Assembly: GCF_001976065.1 (NCBI RefSeq)
Contig: NZ_MNAH01000002.1
Coordinates: forward strand, 1-64,000
Direction: 5' to 3'
DNA from: Pseudomonas putida
Lineage (GTDB): Bacteria; Pseudomonadota; Gammaproteobacteria; Pseudomonadales; Pseudomonadaceae
Length of the DNA: 64,000 bases
Positions within the stretch are counted from its first letter, which is position 1, and each line of letters starts with the position of its first letter. Under the pieces are notes generated by a model, which saw nothing but the letters and a program-made list of their open reading frames with translations, was not told the DNA's origin and searched no databases. Positions 16,236-25,149 of the stretch are shown here, one piece after another. Position numbers and translations under genes: made by a program.

Positions 16236-17312
16236 GTGACTGACACTACCGCAACCGGCATGCGAGGCCCGGGGATTTTCCTCGCGCAGTTCATGTCCGC
16301 CGAAGCACCCTTCGATACCCTGGCCAACATCGCCCGGTGGGCGGCATCCCAGGGTTACAAGGCCATTCAACTGCCGACGCTGGGCACGTCGTTCATTGAC
16401 CTTGCGCGCGCCGCCGAAGACCAGGATTACTGCGATGAACTGAAAACGGTCTGCGCCCAGGCGGGCGTCGAGATCAGTGAGCTCTCGACCCATCTGCAAG
16501 GCCAACTGGTGGCAGTGCATCCGGCGTTCGACACGCTGTTCGATGACTTCGCACCGGCACATTTGCGCGGCCAACCCCAGGCCCGCACCGATTGGGCCAT
16601 CGACCAGTTGAAGCTGGCGGCACGCGCCAGTCAGCGCTTGGGCTTGAGGGCGCACGCGACGTTTTCCGGCGCGCTGCTCTGGCCCTACTTCTACCCCTGG
16701 CCGCAGCGCCCGAGTGGTCTGGTCGAGCAGGGTTTCGCCGAACTGGCCAGGCGCTGGTTGCCGATTCTCGATTGTTTCGAAGAGGCCGGCGTCGACCTGT
16801 GCTACGAGATCCACCCCGGCGAAGACCTGCATGACGGCGCTTCATTCGAGCGCTTCCTGGAGGCAGTCGATCACCATCCCCGTGCGGCGATCCTGTATGA
16901 CCCGAGCCACCTGCTGCTGCAGCAAATGGACTACCTGGGCTTCATCGATCGCTACCACGCGCGCATCCGCATGTTCCACGTCAAGGACGCCGAATTCCGG
17001 CCCGATGCCCGTTCCGGTGTCTACGGCGGATACCAGGGCTGGGTCGAGCGGCCGGGGCGTTTTCGCTCATTGGGCGATGGCCAGATCGACTTCAAGTCGA
17101 TCTTCAGCAAATTGACCCAATACGACTACGCCGGGTGGGCCGTGCTGGAGTGGGAGTGCTGCCTGAAGGACTCCGCGCAGGGCGCCGCAGAAGGTGCGGC
17201 ATTCATCGAGCGACACATGATCAGCAAGACTCGCAAGGCCTTTGACGATTTCGCCAGCGTGTCGTCCGACGCCGCCTTCAATCGTCGATTGTTGGGGCTA
17301 CCCGACGCCTGA
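16236..17312 (+). CDS. sugar phosphate isomerase/epimerase (AP endonuclease 2 fold)
   Basis: 358 aa from GTG 16236, chosen because GGAGA lies 6 bp ahead; ATG 16218, which overlaps the previous gene's stop, is an alternative. The TIM-barrel pattern includes SELSTHLQGQL, the metal-binding CYEIHPGEDLHDG, ILYDPSHLLLQQMDY, and MFHVKDAEFRP with late Glu in VLEWECCL. Glu, Asp, His and Glu positions match the divalent-metal site of the xylose-isomerase-like family. It follows the Gfo/Idh gene by 14 bp and probably processes its keto product by isomerisation, epimerisation or hydrolytic cleavage. Confidence 0.9.
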   Translation: MTDTTATGMRGPGIFLAQFMSAEAPFDTLANIARWAASQGYKAIQLPTLGTSFIDLARAAEDQDYCDELKTVCAQAGVEISELSTHLQGQLVAVHPAFDTLFDDFAPAHLRGQPQARTDWAIDQLKLAARASQRLGLRAHATFSGALLWPYFYPWPQRPSGLVEQGFAELARRWLPILDCFEEAGVDLCYEIHPGEDLHDGASFERFLEAVDHHPRAAILYDPSHLLLQQMDYLGFIDRYHARIRMFHVKDAEFRPDARSGVYGGYQGWVERPGRFRSLGDGQIDFKSIFSKLTQYDYAGWAVLEWECCLKDSAQGAAEGAAFIERHMISKTRKAFDDFASVSSDAAFNRRLLGLPDA

Positions 17313-17356
17313 ACCCGTTTCTCTCGCACCACAACAACAATAAGACGGTGACTGTC

Positions 17357-18589
17357 ATGACCACGATGACCGCGCGGCTAAGCGCAATGATGTTCCTGCA
17401 GTTCTTTATCTGGGGTGGCTGGTTCGTCACCCTCGGTACCTTTCTTGCCAGCAATCTGGGCGCCACTGGCGGGCAGATCGGCATGGCGTTCTCGACCCAG
17501 TCATGGGGCGCGATCATCGCGCCCTTCGTGATCGGTCTGATCGCCGACCGCTTCTTCAACGCCGAGCGCATTCTTGCCGTGTTGCACCTGGTGGGCGCGG
17601 TGTTGCTGTATCAACTGTATCGAGCACCGGATTTCAGCACCTTCTATCCATTCGTGCTGGCCTACATGATGGTCTATATGCCGACCCTGGCCCTGGTCAA
17701 TTCCGTCGCGTTCCGCCAGATGAGCGACCCGGCGCTGGAGTTTTCGCGCATCCGCGTGTGGGGCACCCTCGGCTGGATCGTCGCCGGTGTGGTGATCAGC
17801 TTTGTGTTTGCCTGGGACTCACAAGCGGCGATTTCCTCCGGCGGGTTGCGCAACACCTTCCTGATGTCGGCGATCGCGTCACTGCTGCTGGGCGTGTACA
17901 GCTTCACCTTGCCGCGTACCGCACCGCTCAAGGGCGAATCGAGCGGCGGTCTCAAGCAGATGCTCGGGCTGGATGCCCTGGGGTTGCTCAAGGATCGCAG
18001 TTATCTGGTGTTTTTTATCGCCTCCATCCTGATCTGCATTCCGTTGGCGTTTTACTACCAGAACGCCAACCCGTTCCTGGCGGAAATCGGCGTGACCAAC
18101 CCCACGGCGAAAATGGCCATCGGGCAAGTCTCCGAAGTACTGTTCATGCTGCTTCTGCCGCTGTTCATCCAGCGCTTCGGGATCAAGCTTGCGCTGCTGG
18201 TGGGGATGCTGGCGTGGGCTCTGCGCTACCTGTTGTTCGCCTACGGCAACAACGGTGACCTGGCGTTCATGCTGTTCACCGGTATCGCCTTGCACGGCAT
18301 CTGCTATGACTTTTTCTTCGTTTCCGGACAGATCTACACCGATGCCAAGGCTTCGGAGCGTTTCAGGAGTTCCGCCCAGGGCTTGATCACCCTGGCGACC
18401 TACGGCCTGGGCATGCTGATCGGTTTCTGGGTGGCGGGGCAGGTCACCGACCACTACGCCGCGACGGCGGGCGCCCATGATTGGAAAAGCATCTGGCTGT
18501 TCCCGGCCGGGTTTGCCCTGGCGATCTTTTTCTGTTTTTCCCTGGCGTTCAAGGGGCGACAGGCGGTGGCTGTACAAACCACGGTTTGA
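17357..18589 (+). CDS. MFS permease, nucleoside:H+ symporter (NHS) type
   Basis: 410 aa with 12 predicted helices. The opening MFLQFFIWGGWFVTLGTFL is typical of the NupG/XapB (NHS) family, as are the conserved Arg in EFSRIRVWGTLGWI and the C-terminal ICYDFFFVSGQIYTD. NHS members carry nucleosides, but those linked to Gfo/Idh and isomerase genes probably carry sugars or glycosides. It is the third gene of the LacI-regulated operon, 44 bp after the isomerase. GTG 17348 is an alternative start. Confidence 0.9.
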   Translation: MTTMTARLSAMMFLQFFIWGGWFVTLGTFLASNLGATGGQIGMAFSTQSWGAIIAPFVIGLIADRFFNAERILAVLHLVGAVLLYQLYRAPDFSTFYPFVLAYMMVYMPTLALVNSVAFRQMSDPALEFSRIRVWGTLGWIVAGVVISFVFAWDSQAAISSGGLRNTFLMSAIASLLLGVYSFTLPRTAPLKGESSGGLKQMLGLDALGLLKDRSYLVFFIASILICIPLAFYYQNANPFLAEIGVTNPTAKMAIGQVSEVLFMLLLPLFIQRFGIKLALLVGMLAWALRYLLFAYGNNGDLAFMLFTGIALHGICYDFFFVSGQIYTDAKASERFRSSAQGLITLATYGLGMLIGFWVAGQVTDHYAATAGAHDWKSIWLFPAGFALAIFFCFSLAFKGRQAVAVQTTV

Positions 18590-18791
18590 CCCAGGGTATC
18601 AATAAGTTGGGGTGTTGCACTGCGCGAACATTATTTGGATTAAGTGACGGCCAATGTCCATATAATTTACATGTTCGTGCAGTTTGCAATGTGCGCGGGT
18701 TATTGAATTTATCGTGAATAATTATATTTACGCAGTGCTACGTGACTACTCTTAAAAGATTGGATCCGCTGGCTGATAAAAGGTGAGCGCT

Positions 18792-19190
18792 ATGAATAAG
18801 ATTATTGCCTGTTCAATAGTTATATGCTTGATGGCGGGTTGCTCATCCTCTGGTCACCAAGCTGCCATGGACGCCCATGCCGATGCCCCGGCGACTGCAA
18901 AGCAGCTCAGTGCAAGCGAGATCAATTCCACGGTAATAGGGCGCAAGCACTCCAGCGTCACCTCTACTGGATACCCCTTCTCTGAAACCCTGAATCCTGA
19001 CGGCACCGCGACCATTAATATTTCCACCGAGCCTGTGCAGGCCGGTACCTGGGTAATCACCGAGGACGTCATTTGCGTGAGCTATCAGAAATATGGCAAG
19101 GAATGCAATAAAGTCCTGAGCGACGGAGTCACGATCTGGTTTGTCGATAGCGTAAAAAATAAAACCAACAACAAGTTTACCGTTCAATAA
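18792..19190 (+). CDS. lipoprotein, paralogue A
   Basis: 132 aa. ATG 18792 has AGGTGAG just upstream. The signal peptide ends in lipobox LMAGC. The mature domain has INSTVIGRKHSSV, a GYPFSETLNPDGT strand, CVSYQKYGKECNKV with two Cys, and a final VDSVKNKTNNKF. It shares the layout, spacing and Cys positions of the next gene, so the two arose by duplication. About 200 bp of AT-rich sequence precedes it, probably holding the promoter. Family not identified; the fold suggests a small beta-rich envelope protein. Confidence 0.75.
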   Translation: MNKIIACSIVICLMAGCSSSGHQAAMDAHADAPATAKQLSASEINSTVIGRKHSSVTSTGYPFSETLNPDGTATINISTEPVQAGTWVITEDVICVSYQKYGKECNKVLSDGVTIWFVDSVKNKTNNKFTVQ

Positions 19191-19211
19191 AGTTGATGGG
19201 CGAGGTGCGGC

Positions 19212-19607
19212 ATGAACAAAGAATATTGGAGCTGCCTGTTCCTGGCCCTTGTCTTGTCCGGTTGCGCTTCGTCTGGCAACCATCCGATAAAGCCGGTTTC
19301 ACCTTCGGCGGTTGCGCTCGATGATGATCAGGTGCGCAGCACCCTGATAGGCAACAAATTGCATAATGTCGGGCCTTCGGGCTTGCCGTATTCGTTGAGT
19401 TTCAATGCCGATGGCACGGAAATATTCAAACTGTCCGGCAACCCACCCGAAACCGAATACTGGACCGTCAAGGATGGCGTGATCTGTTTCACCTCGCCCA
19501 AGATCCCCAAGGAATGTTATCGGCTGAAAAAGGACAAGGATGACTACTGGCTGGTAGATCCACAGACGGGCGCAGTGCACTACCACTACACCCTGACTTC
19601 GCAATGA
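19212..19607 (+). CDS. lipoprotein, paralogue B
   Basis: 131 aa, 21 bp after paralogue A. The signal peptide has lipobox LVLSGC. The pattern VRSTLIGNKLHNVGPSGLPY, SFNADGTEIFKL, then CFTSPKIPKECYRL and YWLVDPQTG matches paralogue A motif for motif, including the paired Cys. The two probably form one operon, perhaps a duplicated binding domain. Function unknown. Confidence 0.75.
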   Translation: MNKEYWSCLFLALVLSGCASSGNHPIKPVSPSAVALDDDQVRSTLIGNKLHNVGPSGLPYSLSFNADGTEIFKLSGNPPETEYWTVKDGVICFTSPKIPKECYRLKKDKDDYWLVDPQTGAVHYHYTLTSQ

Positions 19608-19652
19608 GGTGATGACGCTTGCTGTTGAAGGCGTCGGCGAACTTGCCTGTTA

Positions 19653-20372
19653 CTACAACGGGGTGTCAACCAGTCCCAGGGGATAGAGTCGATCATCGAA
19701 CTGACTCAGGCGAGGGTATTGGATGGGTTCGTCCGCCTCGATGTTTTCCAGGCGCTGGCGATAGCTGAGCAAAAAATCCTGTCGCGCTTCGGCGCTAATG
19801 TACGGCACATGCCAACCGACAAAAGGTGGCAGCACTTCCAGGCCGACATAGGCCAGGGTACCGCGCAGCAGCGGGCGCAACATGTCTTCCAGGGGGCCGT
19901 GGATCGCCTTCTCGCCGAACATGTGTTCACGCCCGCCCAAGGTCACAGTCACCAGGGCTTTCTTGCCGCTCAGTCCGCCTTGATCATAAAAACGTTTGCC
20001 GCCGTAGCAGATGCCGGACACCAGTACCCGGTCAATCCAGCCCTTGAGGATGGCCGGCGTGGAGAACCAGTAGATCGGGAAATTGAGGATCAGCAGGTCT
20101 GTCCAAAGCAGCTTGTCCAGTTCCTGCTGAATATCGGCGGCGAGCGTCCGCTCCTTGCTGTTGCGTCGTTGTTCCAGCGCGTAGACCAGGTACTCGGGAT
20201 TTTCCCTGACGCAAAAGTCCTCGGCACTGGCCACTGGGTTCCAGTCCATCGCGTACAGGTCCGATACCCGCACCTCATGCCCTTGGGCTTGCAGGGTCTG
20301 GACCGCCTGGTCGCGCAGCGCAGCGGTGAAGGACTTTGGTTCGGGGTGGGCATGCACGATCAAAACGTTCAT
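19653..20372 (-). CDS. flavodoxin-fold NAD(P)H quinone oxidoreductase
   Basis: 239 aa from ATG 20372, which has AAGGA 6 bp ahead. The family opening MNVLIVHAHPEPKSFTAAL, the FMN/FAD loop LILNFPIYWFSTPAILKGWIDRV, and GGREHMFGEKAIHG match the NQO1/MdaB/KefF group of FAD- or FMN-dependent two-electron quinone reductases. It lies 23 bp after the carboxyltransferase gene, last in the long carboxylase operon, so it may reduce an enone or quinone intermediate or supply general redox defence. Substrate unknown. Confidence 0.88.
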   Translation of the reverse strand: MNVLIVHAHPEPKSFTAALRDQAVQTLQAQGHEVRVSDLYAMDWNPVASAEDFCVRENPEYLVYALEQRRNSKERTLAADIQQELDKLLWTDLLILNFPIYWFSTPAILKGWIDRVLVSGICYGGKRFYDQGGLSGKKALVTVTLGGREHMFGEKAIHGPLEDMLRPLLRGTLAYVGLEVLPPFVGWHVPYISAEARQDFLLSYRQRLENIEADEPIQYPRLSQFDDRLYPLGLVDTPL

Positions 20373-20395
20373 GGTGAATCCTTGAAAGGGAGGGA

Positions 20396-21937
20396 TCAAA
20401 AGTAGGTTGGCCACGTACGCATTTCGTGACGGCCGATACCGTTGTTGAAGCCGCGCCGTTGCGCCGCCAGTGCCTCGACCAGAAAGCGCCGGGTTTCTGC
20501 CGGGGCGATTACCTCGTGGGTGCCCATGGCACCGGCCAGGGCAAAGGCCGAGGTGTCTTTTGAGAATTCGGCATGCAGTCGCTCGTAACGCTCGGGGTCG
20601 CTTTCGCGGGTCACGTCATGCACGACGCTGACCGCAACGCCGGGGTCGACGAAGCTGACGTCGGCCATGCACCAGGCGGCGGACTGGTCGCTGTTGCGGC
20701 CACCGCCGAAATTCAGGTAGGCCTGGCCAAAACTCTTGCGCACGATTATCGAAAGTTTGGGCACCGAACACAGTTGCACTGCGTGAATCATGTTCATGAT
20801 GTGCGCGGGCGCGCTGCGTTTCTCGCCTTCGATGCCCACCAGGAAACCGGGTGTATCGACTAGAAATACCAGTGGAATGTTGAACGAGTCGCACAGGGCG
20901 ATGAAACCGGTGGCCTTGCGGCAGGCATCGGCGTCGAGCGCTCCGCCTTTGAATTGCGGGTTGGAAGCGACAATGCCGATGCTGGCCCCCTCGAGCCGGG
21001 CCAGGGCGGTGACGACCGAGCGACCGAAGCGATCCTTGAGTAAAAACAGGCTGTCACGATCGACCAGGGTGGCGAGCAGCTTGCGCATGTCGTAGGTCTT
21101 GCTGCGTTCGGCCGGGACGATGCGTTCAGGTCCCGACGAATCCGGACGGTCCTCGGGCGTGCAGGGCAGCACGGCCGGCATCTCATTCGAATGGGAGGGC
21201 AGGTAGCCGAGAAAACGCTGGATGGCGGCCAGCGCCTCCTGATCGGTGTTGACCACCATGTCGGCCAGCCCGGTGATTTCAGCATGCATGCGCCAGCCGC
21301 CGAGTTCTTCGCTATCGGACGCCTCGCCGATCGCCACCGAGGTGACTTTAGGGCTCGAAACAGCCAGCAATGCGCCTTTGCGCATCACTGTGAAATCCGC
21401 CAAACACGAATACCAGCTCGCCGAACCGAAACACGGGCCGAGCACGGCGCTGACCCACGGCGTCTCGCGACGGCGGCAGTATTGCTGAGCATCCTGACCG
21501 CCGCCGGCCATGGCGCCCGCGCCCATTGCATCCTGCATGCGCTGGCCCGACGACTCGCCAAGGAAGATCAGCGGCATGCCGTTGCGGGTGGCGCATTCCT
21601 TCATGTAGGCGATCTTGCGCGCATTGACCCACGAGGACGACGCGCCTTTGACTGTCATGTCGTTGGACACCACGGCGACCCGGCGCGAATCGATGCGGCC
21701 AAAGCCGGTGATCTTGCCATCGGCGGGCGTGCTATCCCGATCTTCGGGGCGGGCGGAGTGGGCGAGCATGCCGATCTCACTGAACGACTGCGGGTCCAGC
21801 AGACCCTCCAGCCGCTCACGGGCGTTTAGCACGCCGGCATCGCGTCGTGCCTGGAGTCTGGCTTCTCCGCCCATGTCCAAGGCGGTGGCGCGGCGGGAGT
21901 GCAGTTCTTGATCGGGTGAAGTGTGATCGCGGGTCAT
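20396..21937 (-). CDS. acyl-CoA carboxyltransferase, 12S/beta type (copy 1)
   Basis: 513 aa of the biotin-dependent carboxyltransferase fold. The crotonase-like N-domain has ARERLEGLLDPQSFSEIG, IFLGESSGQRMQD and the carboxybiotin-side loop GPCFGSASWYSCLADF. The C-domain has LVFLVDTPGFLVG and IVRKSFGQAYLNFGG. It should move CO2 between carboxybiotin and an acyl-CoA. It ends the core of the divergent operon that also encodes biotin carboxylase and biotin carrier protein. A second, only distantly similar CT lies at 32676. Its ATG overlaps the stop of a 25-codon ORF that fills the gap after the thiolase gene. Acyl-CoA specificity cannot be read from sequence. Confidence 0.9.
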   Translation of the reverse strand: MTRDHTSPDQELHSRRATALDMGGEARLQARRDAGVLNARERLEGLLDPQSFSEIGMLAHSARPEDRDSTPADGKITGFGRIDSRRVAVVSNDMTVKGASSSWVNARKIAYMKECATRNGMPLIFLGESSGQRMQDAMGAGAMAGGGQDAQQYCRRRETPWVSAVLGPCFGSASWYSCLADFTVMRKGALLAVSSPKVTSVAIGEASDSEELGGWRMHAEITGLADMVVNTDQEALAAIQRFLGYLPSHSNEMPAVLPCTPEDRPDSSGPERIVPAERSKTYDMRKLLATLVDRDSLFLLKDRFGRSVVTALARLEGASIGIVASNPQFKGGALDADACRKATGFIALCDSFNIPLVFLVDTPGFLVGIEGEKRSAPAHIMNMIHAVQLCSVPKLSIIVRKSFGQAYLNFGGGRNSDQSAAWCMADVSFVDPGVAVSVVHDVTRESDPERYERLHAEFSKDTSAFALAGAMGTHEVIAPAETRRFLVEALAAQRRGFNNGIGRHEMRTWPTYF

Positions 21938-22014
21938 CAGTCTTTCTCTTGGGGAACCATGACGGCACGTCCGACGATTTCGCCGCGACGCATTGGCAGC
22001 AGGACTTCAATCAC
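21937..22014 (-). CDS. possible 25-aa ORF filling the thiolase-carboxyltransferase gap
   Basis: A GTG-started frame begins inside the thiolase stop region (GTGATTGA) and ends at TGATG shared with the carboxyltransferase start. The peptide begins MIEVLLPMRRGEIVG and ends VPQEKD. It exactly spans the only sizeable gap in this otherwise overlapping operon. It could be a coupling peptide that carries ribosomes to the next gene, or a remnant C-terminus displaced by a frameshift. No family is recognised and no separate ribosome-binding site is clear. Confidence 0.3.
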   Translation of the reverse strand: MIEVLLPMRRGEIVGRAVMVPQEKD

Positions 22015-23191
22015 CTGGTTCGTTCGCCAGCACCATGTACATGAATGCCGACATGACGAGCCCGCCAGTCTGGACCAGGCAGCTGCTGCCATTGGCGACC
22101 TGGCGTGCGCCGCATTCGCCGCGCAGCTGGCGCACCGACTCGATCATCAGTTGCATGCCGAACTGGCCGGAGTGGTTGAACGCCAGGCCACCGCCCGACG
22201 TATTCACCGGCAATGCGCCGCCGGGCGCGGCAATGCCGCTGCGCAGAAACGCGCCCGCCTGGCCGGGTTCGCACAAACCCATGCTCTCCAGGCCGACCAG
22301 CACATTGATGGTGAAGGCGTCATAGATCTGCACCATGCTCAATTCGCTGCGCGCGATGCCGGACATGCGCATCGCCCGCTCGACGCAGGCGCCGGTAACG
22401 CCGTCGTCGAGCCAGTCGAACGTATTGACCGGCGTGACGTGGCCCCGATAGGTATCGGCGAAACCGCGGATGAACACCGCAGGTTTGGCCAAGGTGCGGG
22501 CGTGTTCGGCCCTGGTGAGGATCAATGCACCGGCACCGTCGCTGACCAGGCAGATATCGGCTTTGCGCAGCGGGTCCGAGATCAGCGGCGAAGCCAGGTA
22601 ATCCTCCATCGTCAGTGGTTGGCGCAGCGTGGCCTGGGGATTGAGTTGCGCCCAACGCCGCGCGTTGATCGCCACCTCGCCGAGGTCCTCTGCGCTCGCC
22701 TGGTATCGATGCAGATACTGCTGCGCGAGCATCGCGTACCAACTGATCGGACTGAGCACGCCGTAGGGCGCCACGAATTGGCCGGACGGGGAACGCGGGT
22801 CGGTGACCACGCCGCCACGGTGGCGACTGTGATCCAGGCGCTGGGTACTGCCGTAGGTGACCAGCGCCACTGAGCACAGGCCAGCGTCGATCGCAGCCAT
22901 GGCGTGGATCAAGTGGGTCAGGGGCGAACCGCCACCCACCACCGTGCTGTCGACGTAGCGCGGCGTGATCCCCAGGTATTCGCTCACCAGCAACGCATTG
23001 GCGCGGTCGTCCCAGTGCGCGAATACCCCATCGACATCGCCCAGGGTGAGCCCGGCCTCCAGTAGCGCTTCGCGGGCCGAGCGGCATTGCAGCGACAGCG
23101 CGGTGTCGCCTGGCTGCGCCTTGCCGAGGCCGGCCTCGCCCACACCGACGATGGCGTAGCGGCCGGCGAGGTGGGATGCGTCGAGCGTCAT
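22007..23191 (-). CDS. thiolase-fold protein lacking the usual Cys nucleophile (SCP-x/Ltp2-like)
   Basis: 394 aa from ATG 23191. Thiolase-like features are YAIVGVGEAGLG, AREALLEAGLTLGDVDGV, and the C-terminal loop GGGLAFNHSGQFG with QLRGECGARQV. At the place of the acyl-accepting Cys (CxSG) the protein has VVGGGSPLTHLIHAMAAIDAG, so no nucleophile is visible. Such proteins paired with DUF35 partners include Ltp2-type retro-aldolases of steroid side-chain degradation as well as presumed thiolases. A DUF35 gene is two genes upstream, so a cleavage role by retro-aldol or thiolysis is likely. It shares ATGA with the acyl-CoA ligase upstream. Confidence 0.85.
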   Translation of the reverse strand: MTLDASHLAGRYAIVGVGEAGLGKAQPGDTALSLQCRSAREALLEAGLTLGDVDGVFAHWDDRANALLVSEYLGITPRYVDSTVVGGGSPLTHLIHAMAAIDAGLCSVALVTYGSTQRLDHSRHRGGVVTDPRSPSGQFVAPYGVLSPISWYAMLAQQYLHRYQASAEDLGEVAINARRWAQLNPQATLRQPLTMEDYLASPLISDPLRKADICLVSDGAGALILTRAEHARTLAKPAVFIRGFADTYRGHVTPVNTFDWLDDGVTGACVERAMRMSGIARSELSMVQIYDAFTINVLVGLESMGLCEPGQAGAFLRSGIAAPGGALPVNTSGGGLAFNHSGQFGMQLMIESVRQLRGECGARQVANGSSCLVQTGGLVMSAFMYMVLANEPGD

Positions 23192-24717
23192 GGTCGAGGC
23201 TCCTGCGCGATCAGCTGTGCACGCACGTCTTTTTTCAACACCTTGCCGACCGGGCTGCGTGGCAGGCTGTCCCAGAACAGCACGTGTTTGGGCGTCTTCA
23301 GGCTGCCGAGTTTTTCCCGGCAGGTGGCGATCAATTCCTGCGCTGTTGCAGTGGCACCGGCCTTGAGTTCGATGACCGCGACGACTTTCTCGCCCCAGTC
23401 GGCATCGGGAATGCCGACCACTGCGCAATCCATCACCGCGGGATGCGCCCAGATCAGTTGCTCGATCTCGCTCGGGTAGATGTTGAACCCACCTGAGATG
23501 ATCATGTCCTTGGTGCGATCGACGATGTACAGGTAGCCGCCTTCGTCGAACACGCCGATGTCACCGGTGTGGTGCCAGCCGTACCGGAGTGCCTCTTCGT
23601 TGGCTTGCGGATTGTCGTAGTAGCCGGGGGCGACCAGTTCGCCACGGGCGACGATCTCGCCGCGCTCGCCAGTCTCGACGAACCGCCCGTCGTCATCCAT
23701 CAGGGCCACTTCGCAGGCACCGGTGGGACGGCCGGCTGAACCCAGGTGCTTGCCCTCACGCAGGTGGTCTTCGCGGGTCAGTACCGTGATGACACCGGGC
23801 ACTTCGGATTGGCCGTAAAACTGCACGAACACCGGCCCCCACAGGGCGATGCCTTCGCGCAGCTTGTCCACGGACATGGGGGCGGCGCCGTAGATAACAT
23901 ATTCGAGCGAGGAGCAGTCGCGGGTCCTGGCGTCCGGGTGCGACAGCAGTCGGTAGATCAGGGTCGGCGGCAGGAACAGGTGGGTGATGCGTTCCCGTTC
24001 AATGGTTTCCAGGACCACGCCCGGATCGGCGGACGCTGCAATCACGTTGCGCGTGCCGAAACTCGACAGGGCCATGGCAGTTGCGCCTGCCGCATGGGTC
24101 AGCGGCGCCACGACCAGGTGCGCGGGGCTTTTTGCCGGCGGCATGAACTGGTTACCAATGCGGTAGCAGGCGAGCAATGCGCGATGGCTTTGCATGATTG
24201 CCTTCGGCCGCCCCGTGGTGCCGCCCGAGGACTTGATCAGGGCAATCTCGTCGAGCGTCTGGCGCACCGTGCACGGCTGGCCGGCATGTTCGCGGCACCA
24301 GGAGGCGATGCTCAGCCCGTCGATCGGCTCGTCCAGGCCGATCAGGGATTTCAGGGTGGGTACGCCGGCACGAATGCGCTCGGCATGCTCGGCGTACTGG
24401 GAGTGCAGCACGAGCACTGACAACTTGGTGAAACTCATGAACCAGATGAGGCTGTCGATCGAGTCCCTGGCATTCAAGGGTATGAAAGTGCTCCCTGCGC
24501 GCAAGGCGCCCAGCATGGCGACGAAGCTCAGCGGGTGATTGGGCGCCAGCACGCCGACATGCGCGCAGCTCAGCCCTAGCAGGGTCAAGGCATGGCCGAT
24601 GGCGTGGGAATCGGCCTGGACCTCGGCGTAGGTGAGGCTCAAGCCTGGGCCTTGCAGGCAGACATTGTCCGGGTGGCGATTGGCGCCTGCATCGAAGTGG
24701 TCGGTAATCATTTGCAT
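23188..24717 (-). CDS. acyl-CoA synthetase (AMP-forming), copy 1
   Basis: 509 aa of the ANL superfamily. The P-loop SSGGTTGRPKA is at 163-173; A5-type YGQSEVPGVIT, WHHTGDIG, YIVDRTKDMIISGGFNIYPSEIE and catalytic K492 (RSPVGKVLKK) are all present, so it should be active. It adenylates a carboxylate and transfers it to CoA. It lies between the DUF35 and thiolase-fold genes with an 8-bp gap and a 4-bp overlap. The acid substrate is unknown; a second ligase at 31120 belongs to the same cluster. Confidence 0.92.
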   Translation of the reverse strand: MQMITDHFDAGANRHPDNVCLQGPGLSLTYAEVQADSHAIGHALTLLGLSCAHVGVLAPNHPLSFVAMLGALRAGSTFIPLNARDSIDSLIWFMSFTKLSVLVLHSQYAEHAERIRAGVPTLKSLIGLDEPIDGLSIASWCREHAGQPCTVRQTLDEIALIKSSGGTTGRPKAIMQSHRALLACYRIGNQFMPPAKSPAHLVVAPLTHAAGATAMALSSFGTRNVIAASADPGVVLETIERERITHLFLPPTLIYRLLSHPDARTRDCSSLEYVIYGAAPMSVDKLREGIALWGPVFVQFYGQSEVPGVITVLTREDHLREGKHLGSAGRPTGACEVALMDDDGRFVETGERGEIVARGELVAPGYYDNPQANEEALRYGWHHTGDIGVFDEGGYLYIVDRTKDMIISGGFNIYPSEIEQLIWAHPAVMDCAVVGIPDADWGEKVVAVIELKAGATATAQELIATCREKLGSLKTPKHVLFWDSLPRSPVGKVLKKDVRAQLIAQEPRP

Positions 24718-24725
24718 GGTGACGG

Positions 24726-25142
24726 CTAATCCAAAAGAGTGAACTGGGGCAGCGTGCAGGATTCGCTGACGGACTCGAAACAGACGCTGACCCGAGCGCC
24801 GATGGCGACGCGCGCAAGGTCGGCATCGAGGATATTGGCGACCAGGCGAACGCCTTCATCGAGGTCGATCAACGCAACCACATAGGGCAACCGGGATTCG
24901 AAGGCCGGCGAGGGCGCGATCCGGCAGACCGTCCAGGTATAGATGCGCCCGTGGCCGCTGGCGTTGATCCAGTCGAGGCGGTCGGACAGGCAGCTGATAC
25001 AGAAGGCCCGAGGGTAGAACTGGCAGGTCCCGCAGCCAGCGCAGCGCTGAATCACCAGCCGGTGTTCATGCGCGGCCGCCCAATAGGCGGCCGTTTCGGC
25101 GGTGGGTTGCGGCAGTGGCCGTGCAGAGAGGGGAGTCGACAT
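24726..25142 (-). CDS. Zn-ribbon/OB-fold (DUF35) partner protein
   Basis: 138 aa from ATG 25142 (MSTPLSARP). The N-terminal helix is followed by a rubredoxin-like Zn-ribbon, CAGCGTCQFYPRAFCISC, with four Cys in CxxC pairs, then an OB-fold (GHGRIYTWTV, YVVALIDLDEGVRLVANI). DUF35 proteins bind acyl-CoA and form complexes with thiolase-fold partners, often being required for their activity (ChsH2-Ltp2 is the precedent). Its partner is presumably the protein at 22007. Confidence 0.92.
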   Translation of the reverse strand: MSTPLSARPLPQPTAETAAYWAAAHEHRLVIQRCAGCGTCQFYPRAFCISCLSDRLDWINASGHGRIYTWTVCRIAPSPAFESRLPYVVALIDLDEGVRLVANILDADLARVAIGARVSVCFESVSESCTLPQFTLLD

Positions 25143-25149
25143 GGCAGCC

